Part shown: positions 53,359 to 61,957 of the stretch, piece after piece
Numbering within the stretch: the stretch's first letter is position 1
Layout: every line of letters starts with the position of its first letter
Assembly (NCBI GenBank): GCA_934435205.1
Contig: CAKSAK010000008.1
Span: 1-64,000 of the forward strand
Reading direction: 5' to 3'
DNA length: 64,000 nucleotides
Source: an uncultured Ruminococcus sp.
GTDB lineage: Bacteria; Bacillota; Clostridia; Oscillospirales; Ruminococcaceae
Translations under genes and position numbers: made by a program
The notes under the pieces: generated by a model
Database searches by the model: none
What the model saw: the letters and a program-made list of their open reading frames with translations, nothing else
What the model was told of the DNA's origin: nothing

Positions 53359-53901
53359 TTACTTGAATAGAATATTTATGCACTCGTCTTTTGTTACGCC
53401 GTAGGCGGTTTGGTATTTGTCAAACTTGTAAAACTTAAAGCCGCATTTTTCCTGCACTCTTCTTGAACGGGCATTATCTGTAAAATAACCGCAGGATATA
53501 AAATCAAGACCGACCTCATCAAAAAGATATGCTATGACCGTCTTTACAGATTCCGTCATATAGCCCTTGCCCCAATATTCTTTTGAAAGCACATATCCTA
53601 TCTCCCGCCCCGATTTATCACTCAGTTCAGGAAGCTTGCTTTCATCATATTCTTCAATACCCAATGAGCCAATGACTTTTCCGCCAAGTTCAATGGCAAA
53701 GGTTTTTCTGCCATTGATAAATAGTTCAAGGATATTTCGGGTCTCATCCAAAGTTTTATGGTGAGACCAGCCAGCCATTTCGCCGACCCCCTCGACCTTT
53801 GCATATTCAAAAAAATCATTAAGGTCATTCTCTCGCCAAGGTCGCAATGTAAGTCTTTCAGTCTTTAAGACTACGTTAGATATATCTATCTCTGCGTTCA
53901 T
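53359..53901 (-). CDS. GNAT acetyltransferase (RimJ/RimL-like)
   Basis: 180 aa. Typical RimJ/RimL pattern: L-K-T-E-R-L-T-L-R-P-W-R-E-N-D, A-I-E-L-G-G-K-V-I-G-S-L-G-I, E-I-G-Y-V-L-S-K-E-Y-W-G-K-G-Y-M-T-E with the acetyl-CoA-binding loop, and N-A-R-S-R-R-V-Q-E-K-C-G-F. Such enzymes acetylate N-termini, small molecules or toxins. It is the only minus-strand gene here and lies between the toxin array and the SUFU-type gene. Substrate unknown. Confidence 0.9.
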   Translation of the reverse strand: MNAEIDISNVVLKTERLTLRPWRENDLNDFFEYAKVEGVGEMAGWSHHKTLDETRNILELFINGRKTFAIELGGKVIGSLGIEEYDESKLPELSDKSGREIGYVLSKEYWGKGYMTESVKTVIAYLFDEVGLDFISCGYFTDNARSRRVQEKCGFKFYKFDKYQTAYGVTKDECINILFK

Positions 53902-53977
53902 TTTATCACCTCTGTGTTGGATTTATCGGTCAGTATTTTCCCTATTATACCACACTATACTTTGCAAAGTCAAACCC

Positions 53978-54006
53978 TTGTAATGTGAAAACAAATATGC
54001 TATAAT
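53978..54006 (+). promoter_or_regulatory. Sigma-A-type promoter of the SUFU-type gene
   Basis: TTGTAA (53978-53983), 17-bp spacer, TATAAT (54001-54006), then a GGGAGG ribosome site and ATG 54041. Confidence 0.8.
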
Positions 54007-54040
54007 AAAGCTGTCAAAAAATAAAAAGGGAGGCATTTTT

Positions 54041-54703
54041 ATGACAAAAGAGGAATTTCTTAAACGCTTGAAAGAGGACGAGGAGTATTCACCGGGCTGG
54101 CAGGCTATCGACGACGCTTTCGATAAACTTTACCCAGGACAAAACCCCGAACATTTTGCCACAGATATGCAGACAAGGGCAATGTTCGGCGGTGACGAGT
54201 ATCTGGACGGCTTTTCTATCTACACCTCGTCAAAAGGTTATAAGCATATCGTTACTTATGGTATGACAGTGCTTTATGGTGATGAAGACGCTTTCGGCGA
54301 AGAGTGGAACGGCTGGGGCTATGAAATGACTATAAAGCTTAAAGAGGATAATTCTCAGAACTGTATGTGGGCGCTTGATATGATGTCAAATCTTGCAAGA
54401 TACACATACACCACAGAGCGCTTTTTTGAGCCTGAGCAATTCGTAAAGGGCAACGGACAGCCCCTTCATATTGGCACGGATTCAAAAATAACAGCACTTT
54501 TGCTTGTAAGCGATACCGAAGCGCAAACGCAGATGTCCGTATATGGAAAGACAGAATTTATTCAGCTTATAGGCATAACAGAGTCGGAGATACAAGCGAT
54601 AATAAAGGATCGAAGCAACATCCGCAAGTTGATAGAACTTATGAAAGCTGACGGAAATACCGACCTTGTAACTGATATGGGAAGAACGAAATCATATTTG
54701 TAA
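54041..54703 (+). CDS. Suppressor-of-fused (SUFU)-domain protein, orphan immunity candidate
   Basis: 220 aa, ATG with GGGAGG. The pattern W-Q-A-I-D-D-A-F-D-K-L-Y-P-G-Q-N-P-E-H-F-A-T, D-G-F-S-I-Y, H-I-V-T-Y-G-M-T and W-N-G-W-G-Y-E-M-T matches bacterial SUFU-domain proteins. Bacterial SUFU proteins are recognised immunity proteins of polymorphic toxin systems. No toxin is next to it, so it may be an orphan immunity gene protecting against neighbours' toxins. It has its own strong promoter. Confidence 0.85.
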   Translation: MTKEEFLKRLKEDEEYSPGWQAIDDAFDKLYPGQNPEHFATDMQTRAMFGGDEYLDGFSIYTSSKGYKHIVTYGMTVLYGDEDAFGEEWNGWGYEMTIKLKEDNSQNCMWALDMMSNLARYTYTTERFFEPEQFVKGNGQPLHIGTDSKITALLLVSDTEAQTQMSVYGKTEFIQLIGITESEIQAIIKDRSNIRKLIELMKADGNTDLVTDMGRTKSYL

Positions 54704-54810
54704 TGACCCCAAAAAAGAAATCCCAATTCTGTTCTGTATTGCTCATCTAAAATGAAAATCAAAATTTCCCAATATATCTATATATTTTTAGGACAATACA
54801 TCTCAATAAT

Positions 54811-55061
54811 ACGAAAAAGAATTGGGACAAAAAGAAAGGCAGAAAAACTGGCTGTTCAGTGACACTCCAAGGGGTGCCAAAGCAAGCGCAGCGATCTATA
54901 GCATTGTGGAGACAGCAAAAACAAACGGACTTGATGTTTTCAAATACTTTGAATTATTGCTGACAGTTCTTCCAAGCATGGAGTTTCTGACCGATCCGGA
55001 TATTCTTGAGGAACTGCTGCCCTGGAATGAGGCTACACAGAAGAACTGCAAATTACCGTGA
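54811..55061 (+). pseudogene. IS66 transposase C-terminal remnant
   Basis: The frame contains K-N-W-L-F-S-D-T-P-R-G-A-K-A-S-A-A-I-Y-S, V-E-T-A-K-T-N-G-L and L-L-P-W-N-E-A, the well-known C-terminal end of IS66-family TnpC transposases. The rest of the gene is missing. It ends in a perfect hairpin and indicates past transposon activity between the SUFU-type gene and the second peptide locus. Confidence 0.88.
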
Positions 55062-55094
55062 AAATATCCCCGAGTTTTGTGCTCGGGGATATTT
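55062..55094. terminator. Perfect 13-bp hairpin after the IS66 remnant
   Basis: Stem AAATATCCCCGAG (55062-55074) and its exact complement (55082-55094), with a following GGTTTT. A second stem, GACCCTGCA/TGCAGGGTC (55150-55181), follows. Apart from these hairpins, the stretch 55095-55218 shows nothing coding. Confidence 0.75.
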
Positions 55095-55218
55095 GGTTTT
55101 AGGGGGTGGGGGGGTATTGGGAGGATACAATTCAAAGACGAATGAATATGACCCTGCAGGATGGTGATCTCTTGCAGGGTCTGATTATTTTTGGAGGGTG
55201 CGGAGGATTTGACGGTTA

Positions 55219-55463
55219 CATCACATTGGGGGGCATATCAACCTAAAGAACCTAAATTTAAGAAAGATAAAGAAGTAATAGATAACCACAGAATCGTTTA
55301 ATAATCGGTTTAATTAGGAGTGGTAAGATGTTTCCAATGCAGAGATAAAATACACAAAAATGTACAATAACATTTGTGCGAACATACAAAGTTTAAAATG
55401 ATTTGCAACAAAGCAGATCGTTTGTGATACTAATATATTAAGACAACGGAGGTATTAAAATGA
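55219..55463 (+). repeat. Duplicated agrD-tail/promoter segment, copy 2
   Basis: Near-identical to 35206-35450. It begins within agrD at H-W-G-A-Y-Q-P-K-E-P; a one-base insertion then changes the frame after K-F-K-K, and the start and core of agrD are missing, so no signal peptide can be made. The promoter (TTGCAA, 17 bp, GATACT at about 55402-55430), the inverted repeat and the direct half-sites are unchanged, so this locus should answer to the same regulator. Confidence 0.92.
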
Positions 55464-55624
55464 GAAAAATACTTAAGCGAATCGCAGCTTTGAGTGCTGC
55501 TGTTATGATGATGGGAACTATGGTTATAAGTGCAAGTGCGGCTTATCCAACTGCGACATCGTCTCAGCAGAACGGTAAGTCATGGAAAATAACCACAAGT
55601 GTAAGTAAATCATATGTGTCTTAA
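55460..55624 (+). CDS. Secreted 54-aa peptide (locus 2 product)
   Basis: ATG 55460 with GGAGG upstream, placed exactly like the 122-aa peptide of locus 1. A Sec-type signal peptide (R-I-A-A-L-S-A-A-V-M-M-M-G-T) resembles that of locus 1, with cleavage near S-A-S-A. The mature part is then only ~27 residues, Ser/Thr/Lys-rich without cysteine (S-W-K-I-T-T-S-V-S-K-S-Y-V-S). A small secreted peptide of unknown action. It could also be a truncated version of a longer product. Confidence 0.7.
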   Translation: MRKILKRIAALSAAVMMMGTMVISASAAYPTATSSQQNGKSWKITTSVSKSYVS

Positions 55625-55634
55625 TTTGTTTTTA

Positions 55635-55662
55635 TTTGGGCATAGTGAAAGCTATGCCCAAA
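55635..55662 (+). terminator. Intra-operon hairpin of locus 2
   Basis: Perfect 11-bp stem TTTGGGCATAG / CTATGCCCAAA, directly after the peptide gene and before the lipoprotein gene, in the same position as the hairpin at 35831-35876. Confidence 0.75.
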
Positions 55663-55687
55663 TTATTGAACGAAGGAGTGTTGTATA

Positions 55688-57322
55688 TTGAAAAAATATA
55701 GATCTGGACTAACGATAATTCTAAGTTGTTTAATGCTAACGGGTTGTGCAAGCAATTCTGATATTTCCTCAATAAGCAAGATCTCAGATTACAGTTCAAA
55801 TGACAATACAAGTTCTTATGAAACAGATGATACCCTTGATGATGAAGTTGAATACTATTATTCAGATGATACTCCGATTTATAGTTTTGAGAAAAGATAC
55901 GAAAAAATCAAAGAACAATATCCCGATAAGTCTGTGCTTGTTTGGGTAAGTGACCAAAAAATTCGATATGAAGATGAAGTAAATTCGTATTTATCTGAAC
56001 ACAATAAAAATTATGTATTGTGTTTCAAAAATCTTACATATGACGTTGATATGGTAGATGATAGCTCTAACTTTATATCCTCATATGCACAACTATTGTC
56101 AGATGCGTTTGATAATGGAGAGAAATTCGATATAATTGATACAGGGCTTAAATATCAAGGCTTTGATACATTCTATAATCCATATCAGAATTGTGTCAAC
56201 AATAATTTTCTCGAACCATTAAATACATACCTTGAAAACACCGAGTGCGGTAAGAAAATTTACGCCGAAATGTCAACAAATTATTGGAAGAGTTTAATGA
56301 TAAACGGCAAAATTTATGGTATCGACGGTTCGTTGTCTTGCTTAAAAGAAGATCTTGGATATGAGCTTAATGCTGATTTAGTTGATAAAAACAGTATAGA
56401 TCTTGATGATTTTTTAGGAAAATATGATACATCACTCCAGAAAGTTATTGATCTGTGCAAATCCAGAGGTTGGAAATTTACCATCGGAATGCTTGGATTT
56501 ATGCAATTATACTCAAATTATGATTTTATAACTGATAATATTTGCATCGATGATAATGGTCACGCCGTGAATATTTACGAAACCGATTATGCAAAAAATC
56601 TTTTCAATATCATATCCGACGGTTTCACAAATGACGTTATGGTCAACCCTGTCAATGATAATATAAATGATATAGATACATATTTTGGCTCTATAAATTC
56701 TACATTATGCGGTGGCTATACAAACAACAAATTTAAAACGAGCCAAGAATACGGTTTGCAAACGAGCTATGCCTCAACTGAATCATACACTATATATCCG
56801 CAATACTCTAATAAAATATATACTTCTTCAAAAGCTTTGGGCATATGTGCGTTATCAGACAACAAGTATCTTGCATTTGACGCTATCTGCGAGGTTATGA
56901 CAAATAAAGAGTTGAATGATCTCTTGTGTTTTGGTACTGATTATGACATTATAAATGGTTGCATAAAACCGTATGGGTATTATAATACAATGGGTGTCGA
57001 AAACAGATTGATACGATATCCGTTTTATGGTGTTAATGACCCTAATTCAAATGAAAAGTACCACGAGGCAATAACAGATTTTAAATTATCAAAAAGTGTT
57101 GGCTTTTGTTTTGACACTACAAATGTTTCTGATGAATTTTTAGCTGTTGATAAGGTTTTAAAGACTATTGATTCTGATTTCCCTTCTAAGGATTATAAAA
57201 CAGGTAAAGAATATTTAGATAAATTGAACGATGACCTGAATTCCGCAGGCTTGCAGGATATTCTTGACGAGGTAAACAGACAGCTGGAGGAGTACAATGA
57301 AACACACAATACAGATAATTAG
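55688..57322 (+). CDS. Solute-binding-protein-like lipoprotein (locus 2)
   Basis: 544 aa from TTG 55688 with AAGGAG upstream. Lipobox L-T-G-C. It parallels the 522-aa protein of locus 1: F-D-I-I-D-T-G, L-E-P-L-N-T-Y, and a C-terminus with L-N-D-D-L-N-S-A-G-L against L-N-E-Q-L-K-A-A-G-I. Similarity is moderate, so it has diverged far more than the ABC genes. Here it comes before, not after, the C-x-x-P-x-C-K-H lipoprotein, and it overlaps that gene by 26 bases. Confidence 0.78.
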   Translation: MKKYRSGLTIILSCLMLTGCASNSDISSISKISDYSSNDNTSSYETDDTLDDEVEYYYSDDTPIYSFEKRYEKIKEQYPDKSVLVWVSDQKIRYEDEVNSYLSEHNKNYVLCFKNLTYDVDMVDDSSNFISSYAQLLSDAFDNGEKFDIIDTGLKYQGFDTFYNPYQNCVNNNFLEPLNTYLENTECGKKIYAEMSTNYWKSLMINGKIYGIDGSLSCLKEDLGYELNADLVDKNSIDLDDFLGKYDTSLQKVIDLCKSRGWKFTIGMLGFMQLYSNYDFITDNICIDDNGHAVNIYETDYAKNLFNIISDGFTNDVMVNPVNDNINDIDTYFGSINSTLCGGYTNNKFKTSQEYGLQTSYASTESYTIYPQYSNKIYTSSKALGICALSDNKYLAFDAICEVMTNKELNDLLCFGTDYDIINGCIKPYGYYNTMGVENRLIRYPFYGVNDPNSNEKYHEAITDFKLSKSVGFCFDTTNVSDEFLAVDKVLKTIDSDFPSKDYKTGKEYLDKLNDDLNSAGLQDILDEVNRQLEEYNETHNTDN

Positions 57323-58454
57323 CATATTGTCAGCGGCAGCTATGACCCTGACCGCTTGCAGTAAAAGCGATAAAAATAAGGACAGCAACGCCGCACAGGC
57401 AGATAAGTGGAGGATAGTTTCTGTTTATGAATGTGCAGACTATGACAATAACATTTGCTTTTCCACGCAGGAAAATTCACGTCTTGACTTTGTGGATATG
57501 ACAACCCTTGAGGACAGCCCTGTGTGCGACGACCCTTCTTGCAAACATCGTGAGGGTTCTGATTGCACTGCATATGGCAAGGACGATCACCCTTTTATTT
57601 ACAATAAAAGACTCTATTATCTGAGAAGTTCCGATATAATAACCAAAAATGACGGAACATATACAACAAATACCATGATGTTTTGTTCTGACATAAATGG
57701 TGCTAATGAAAAGCAGGTCGCTGAGATTGACGGGCTTAGCTATAATGATTATGATAGAATGGCGATAGTAGGCAGCACAGCGTATCTTGTCATGACTAAC
57801 CAGCCTTATGACAAGGATTTTAAAGAACTAGAGCCGTCACTGGAGTTGGTTTCGGTGGCTCTTGACAGCGGAAAAGTCAATAATATAGGCGAAGTCACAC
57901 AGGGATATAGCTGCGGTGCGTGGGTGTATGGCTTGTGGGATAATAAGCTCATTTTCCGTACATCAAAGGCGGCAGATGATCGTCCGTTTATGGAACGTTT
58001 GCAGGACTTTGCAGATAAAAACGGACTGTCTGAAAGTGAAGCTATCGAGCAGTATAACGATAAGGCGGAGTATGATTACGAATATCTCGCCTATGATATT
58101 TCAAGCGGTAAAGTTGAGAAAAACGCTTTGTCTGAGCCGTCTGCAATATCAGATAACTGCTATTACTATGTGAAAAACGGCAAGCCATGCTATCTTGACA
58201 AAAGCGGAAAAGAGCAGACTATCGAGGGCGTTGATGATGGCTCAAACGTGACCAATATCGCAACGATAAACGGCTATGCGCTCATAGACAGCGAGAACAG
58301 TCAGTATCTTTTCAAAGAAAGCGACAAGACCATTTCAAAGCTCACGGATACATATGATATTGCCGCCATAAAGGACGGGCAGGCTATTATCAGAACAGGC
58401 AGTACGCCTGCATATGAGAAGAAAGCTGTCTCGGAATTGGAGAACTCAAAATGA
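57297..58454 (+). CDS. Lipoprotein with C-x-x-P-x-C-K-H motif, propeller-like (locus 2)
   Basis: 385 aa, lipobox L-T-A-C. Shares C-D-D-P-S-C-K-H-R-E-G-S-D-C with the locus 1 counterpart (35901-37064), followed by repeated beta strands (L-Y-Y-L-R-S, A-Y-L-V-M-T-N, D-I-S-S-G-K-V). The two cysteines in the motif plus a third (D-C) suggest a metal site or disulphide. It overlaps the ATPase gene start (ATGA), so the operon is translationally coupled. Confidence 0.75.
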   Translation: MKHTIQIISILSAAAMTLTACSKSDKNKDSNAAQADKWRIVSVYECADYDNNICFSTQENSRLDFVDMTTLEDSPVCDDPSCKHREGSDCTAYGKDDHPFIYNKRLYYLRSSDIITKNDGTYTTNTMMFCSDINGANEKQVAEIDGLSYNDYDRMAIVGSTAYLVMTNQPYDKDFKELEPSLELVSVALDSGKVNNIGEVTQGYSCGAWVYGLWDNKLIFRTSKAADDRPFMERLQDFADKNGLSESEAIEQYNDKAEYDYEYLAYDISSGKVEKNALSEPSAISDNCYYYVKNGKPCYLDKSGKEQTIEGVDDGSNVTNIATINGYALIDSENSQYLFKESDKTISKLTDTYDIAAIKDGQAIIRTGSTPAYEKKAVSELENSK

Positions 58455-59323
58455 CCCTCACCCTAACAAACCTCACCAAACAATACGGCAGTTTCACCGC
58501 CCTTGAAAACTTCAACTACGAGTTCACCGCAGGCGTGTATGGTCTGCTTGGACCGAACGGTGCAGGCAAATCCACCCTTATGAATATCATCACCGACAAT
58601 CTGAAACCGACCTCCGGCTCAGTAAGATTTGACGGCGTTGAAACAAGCAAAATGGACGCCGATTTCCGCAAGGTTCTTGGCTTTATGCCCCAACAGCAGG
58701 GGATATACCCGAACTTCACGCTTGAGCGCTTCCTCTACTACATGGCGGCGCTCAAAGGTATGAAGAAAGCCGACGCGAAGCCGCAGATAGAAAAGCTGCT
58801 CAACCTTGTCAACTTGCAGGACAGCCGCGGCAAACGGCTCGGCGGTTTTTCGGGCGGAATGAAACAGCGTGCCCTTATCGCACAGGCAATGCTCGGCGAG
58901 CCAAAAGTCATTATCCTTGACGAGCCCACAGCAGGTCTTGACCCGAAAGAGCGTATCCGCATACGAAACCTCGTGGCGCAGATCGCTTTTGACAAGATAG
59001 TCATAATCGCTACCCACGTTGTTTCGGACATCGAGTTCATCGCAAAAGAAGTTTTGCTGATGAAAAAGGGTGAGATAATCGACAGCGGTGCACCGCATAT
59101 CCTTTGCGAAAAGATAGACGGCAAAGTGTTCGAGATAACCGCCGATGAGAGTATGCTCGGCGAGATCTCCGCAAAATACAAGGTGGGAAATATCTCAAAG
59201 GACGAGAAAAATATATACGTCCGTGTTATCAGCGAACAGCCGCCAAGCTTTGCGTGCCGACCTTGCAAGCCCGACCTCGAGGATCTCTACCTCTACTATT
59301 TCGATCAGGGGGCGAGCCAATGA
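58451..59323 (+). CDS. ABC transporter ATP-binding protein (locus 2)
   Basis: 290 aa with intact Walker A (G-P-N-G-A-G-K-S-T), signature (F-S-G-G-M-K-Q-R) and Walker B (I-I-L-D-E-P-T-A-G-L-D-P). It is very close to the locus 1 ATPase in protein and DNA; most differences fall near the C-terminus (P-S-F-A-C-R-P-C versus P-T-Y-E-C-K-T-C). Recent duplication or gene conversion is likely. Confidence 0.92.
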   Translation: MTLTLTNLTKQYGSFTALENFNYEFTAGVYGLLGPNGAGKSTLMNIITDNLKPTSGSVRFDGVETSKMDADFRKVLGFMPQQQGIYPNFTLERFLYYMAALKGMKKADAKPQIEKLLNLVNLQDSRGKRLGGFSGGMKQRALIAQAMLGEPKVIILDEPTAGLDPKERIRIRNLVAQIAFDKIVIIATHVVSDIEFIAKEVLLMKKGEIIDSGAPHILCEKIDGKVFEITADESMLGEISAKYKVGNISKDEKNIYVRVISEQPPSFACRPCKPDLEDLYLYYFDQGASQ

Positions 59324-61530
59324 TCTTTAGAAATGAACTGATAAAAGCGTTCTGCAAGCGCACAACTATTGCAATTTTCGCCGTTCTGTTGCTCCTTAAC
59401 GGCGTTTTGCTGTATATAAGCGAAACAAAACAGGCTCTTGAATACACCCCCGAACAGTACAAATCCGCTTATCAGACCTTGGAGGGGCTTGATACACACG
59501 CCGCTTTTCAGCGAATTTCTAAGAAAAAGACGGAGCTTGAATTGATACAAAGGCTGTCATTCGGCGAGGATATTTCGCAGGAAAACTGCAATGCTGAGGA
59601 ACTTTTGAAAAGCTATAAAAACAAGGACTATCTTGAATTTACAAACGATATCTACCCCGAAATAGAGCTGACCGACCGCCTTTTTGAGGAGATATCAGCC
59701 TGCGAAAATTATGACAGCTATCTTGAAAATATCGACAGCACGGCACGAAAAATGACGGGCATATCCCTGTTTGCCGACCCTGACAGTTTCAGCTACAAAA
59801 ATATCGCACGAACGCCAGCCGATTTCGCTCACCTCAAAGGCTCAAAGCTCACCGCTGCACCCTCAAAGGGCGTTTCAATGGCAACGGGTTTCCTCGCCAC
59901 CGACCTTATCGCAATGCTGATGATAATGACCGTGGTGGTCACGATCGTCACAAGAGAAAAAGAGCTTGACCAAATAACGCTTTCGAGGACGACTTTCAAA
60001 GGCAGAATGCCCCTCGGTATAGCAAAGCTTTTCACCTGTTTTGCGGCGGCGATGGCGGCTGAGATCTTGCTTTACGCCGTGAACTTCGCAGTTTCATATT
60101 TTACATACGGATTTGGCGACCTGTCAAGGCAGATACAGTCGGTCTACGAATTTAACGGCAGTAACTTGAAAATATCCGTACTACAATACTTTGCACTTTT
60201 TCTAGTTGCAAAACTTGCGGTCTACTGCGTATTTGCGGCGATTATCTACCTTGTTACCGTGGTATCGAACACCGCTGTTAAGGTCTATGGCATACTGATC
60301 ATCACCATAGCGGCGGAGACTGTGCTTTATTACACCATACCAAGCACCAGCTATCTTTGCCCGCTGAAATACATTAATATTCTTGCATACGCCAACACAA
60401 AAGACCTCTTTGCAAGCTACCTCAACCTTAACATTTTCGGCAAGCCAGTCAACTATATGGCGGTGTTTGTCGACTCGGCAGTTGTGATTTTAGTGGCAAT
60501 TTCGATACTCTCGGTTCTGATATTTTCAAAGCAAAGGGTCATCAAAAGCCGCACAAGAAAATTCAGCCTTGCAAGGTTCACAATTTTCAAGGGCAGGACA
60601 ACAAACCTCTTTTTGCAGGAGTGCTACAAGGTGTTTATCGGTGGCAAAGCTCTGCTGATTTTGATAGCATTTGCTATCATCACCGCAGTTTCATATTCTC
60701 CTATCAGCGAGAGTTTTTCGTCCGCAGACGATGTGTATTACAAGTAATATATGCTGAAATTTGAGGGCGAGTACACCGCTGAAAAGCAGAAAATGATAGA
60801 CGCTGAGGAGCAGAAATTTGCCGACGCGCAGATGAAAATGCAGGAGGAAATGGCAAATTCAGATGGCGACGGCATTTTGATAATGATGAAATATCAGGAC
60901 GTTTTGGCTCCGCAATATGCCTTTGAGGCAGTGAAAACTCACGCAGAATATTTGCAGACAACCGAGGACGGGCAGTTCGTTTACGACAGCGGTTACAAGC
61001 TGCTAACGGGAGATGAGACCACAGGAAACAAGGACTTGACCCTTGGTCTGACCGCAATGGCAATGGTGATACTTTGCCTGACATATGTGTATGCGGTGGA
61101 GTATCAGACGGGTGCGAACGTGCTGTTAAAGACCTCGGCGCGCGGCAGGGAGGACACCTTTCTCTGCAAGTTCGGCATTGGCGTTATCATTGTGACGATA
61201 ATTTTCGCTCTGACCTATGCGCCATACTTTTACAATGTTCTCAGCGCATACGGCACAAGGGGGATAAACGCCCCTGCTTGCTCGATAGAAGCACTTTCAA
61301 ATTTTGATATTTCTATCAAAGGATATCTCATTCTCATAAGTCTTGGGCGGTATCTCGCCCTGCTTTGTGCAATGCTCATCATCTATTTTCTGTCGGCAAA
61401 GCTCAAAAGTGTTATCTCGACTTTCCTTGCGGCGACGGCGGTGCTTATTCTGCCGATATTGCTGGCTCTGCTTGGGATCGAGGCGTTTGAGTTTGTGGGG
61501 CTGGATATTCTTTTGGTGGGGAATTTGTAA
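59320..61530 (+). pseudogene. ABC-2-type permease (locus 2), interrupted by TAA
   Basis: ATG 59320 overlaps the ATPase stop. The protein matches the 736-aa locus 1 permease along its length, but codon 476 is TAA (60745-60747) where locus 1 has CAG in the same context (V-Y-Y-K-stop-Y-M-L). The remaining 260 codons are open and conserved to 61530. As read, translation yields a 475-aa N-terminal half, and a second half could start at an internal ATG 60751. Either a pseudogene or a split transporter; the low divergence means the break is recent. Confidence 0.88.
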
Positions 61531-61583
61531 AGGGCAATATCTTGATAAAAATATTTATTTAAAACCACGCATCCAATACAAGC

Positions 61584-61612
61584 TTTATCTAAAATGACAA
61601 TGCTTGTATAAT
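61584..61612 (+). promoter_or_regulatory. Promoter for the 36-aa ORF
   Basis: TATAAT at 61607-61612 with a weak TTTATC 17 bp upstream, followed by AAGGAG and an ATG at 61638. Confidence 0.45.
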
Positions 61613-61637
61613 TCAAAGTGATAAAGGAGAAGAAAAA

Positions 61638-61748
61638 ATGAAGTATGTAGTTGCACCAGCTATTAATGCTCAAAGGTTGGTTGTTGTTAATTTTGAACGA
61701 ATAGTTAATGAAATTGGTTCACGACAACTCGGAAGAGGCAGTAACTAA
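61638..61748 (+). CDS. 36-aa small ORF, unknown
   Basis: ATG 61638 after a good AAGGAG site and a TATAAT promoter element. No signal peptide; a hydrophobic stretch (R-L-V-V-V-N-F) followed by a basic C-terminus (R-Q-L-G-R-G-S-N). Unknown function. It follows the locus 2 ABC genes and may belong to that module. Confidence 0.45.
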   Translation: MKYVVAPAINAQRLVVVNFERIVNEIGSRQLGRGSN

Positions 61749-61852
61749 AAATGATTGCCAGAATGTTGTAAACATTTTTCAATCAAACATAAATGAGTGG
61801 GACGTCGAGGGCGCCGTCCCCTACAATGGACTTTTGTCTCGAGAATATAATC

Positions 61853-61891
61853 CCCGCCTTTGACTGTGAAAGTCAAGGGCGGGGGATTTTT
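61853..61891. repeat. GC-rich palindrome/terminator repeat (partner of 50322-50360)
   Basis: Stem TCCCCGCC / GGCGGGGGA followed by TTTTTT, then AGTCAAGCACACCGTATT. The same block occurs at 50322-50390. It may be a strong terminator that is part of a duplicated segment, or a small dispersed repeat. Nothing else is seen between 61749 and 61957 except a GGGACG/CGTCCC stem near 61800. Confidence 0.7.
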
Positions 61892-61957
61892 TATAGTCAA
61901 GCACACCGTATTTGGTGGGCTTCGCTCGCGGGGGATCGTCACGATGCTGTCACCTCC

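Noticed and set aside
55219..55290. Second agrD gene
   Set aside because: Only the tail from H-W-G-A-Y is present and a one-base insertion shifts the end; there is no start, leader or ring cysteine.
58619..59268. Minus-strand frames of 159 and 176 codons over the ABC ATPase
   Set aside because: The same antisense frames appear over the locus 1 ATPase because the genes are near-identical; they are shadows.
48727..60747. Alternative genetic code or stop-codon recoding to explain in-frame TGA and TAA
   Set aside because: All three stop codons are used normally by neighbouring intact genes, and no selenocysteine-type element is visible; mutation or sequence error is simpler.
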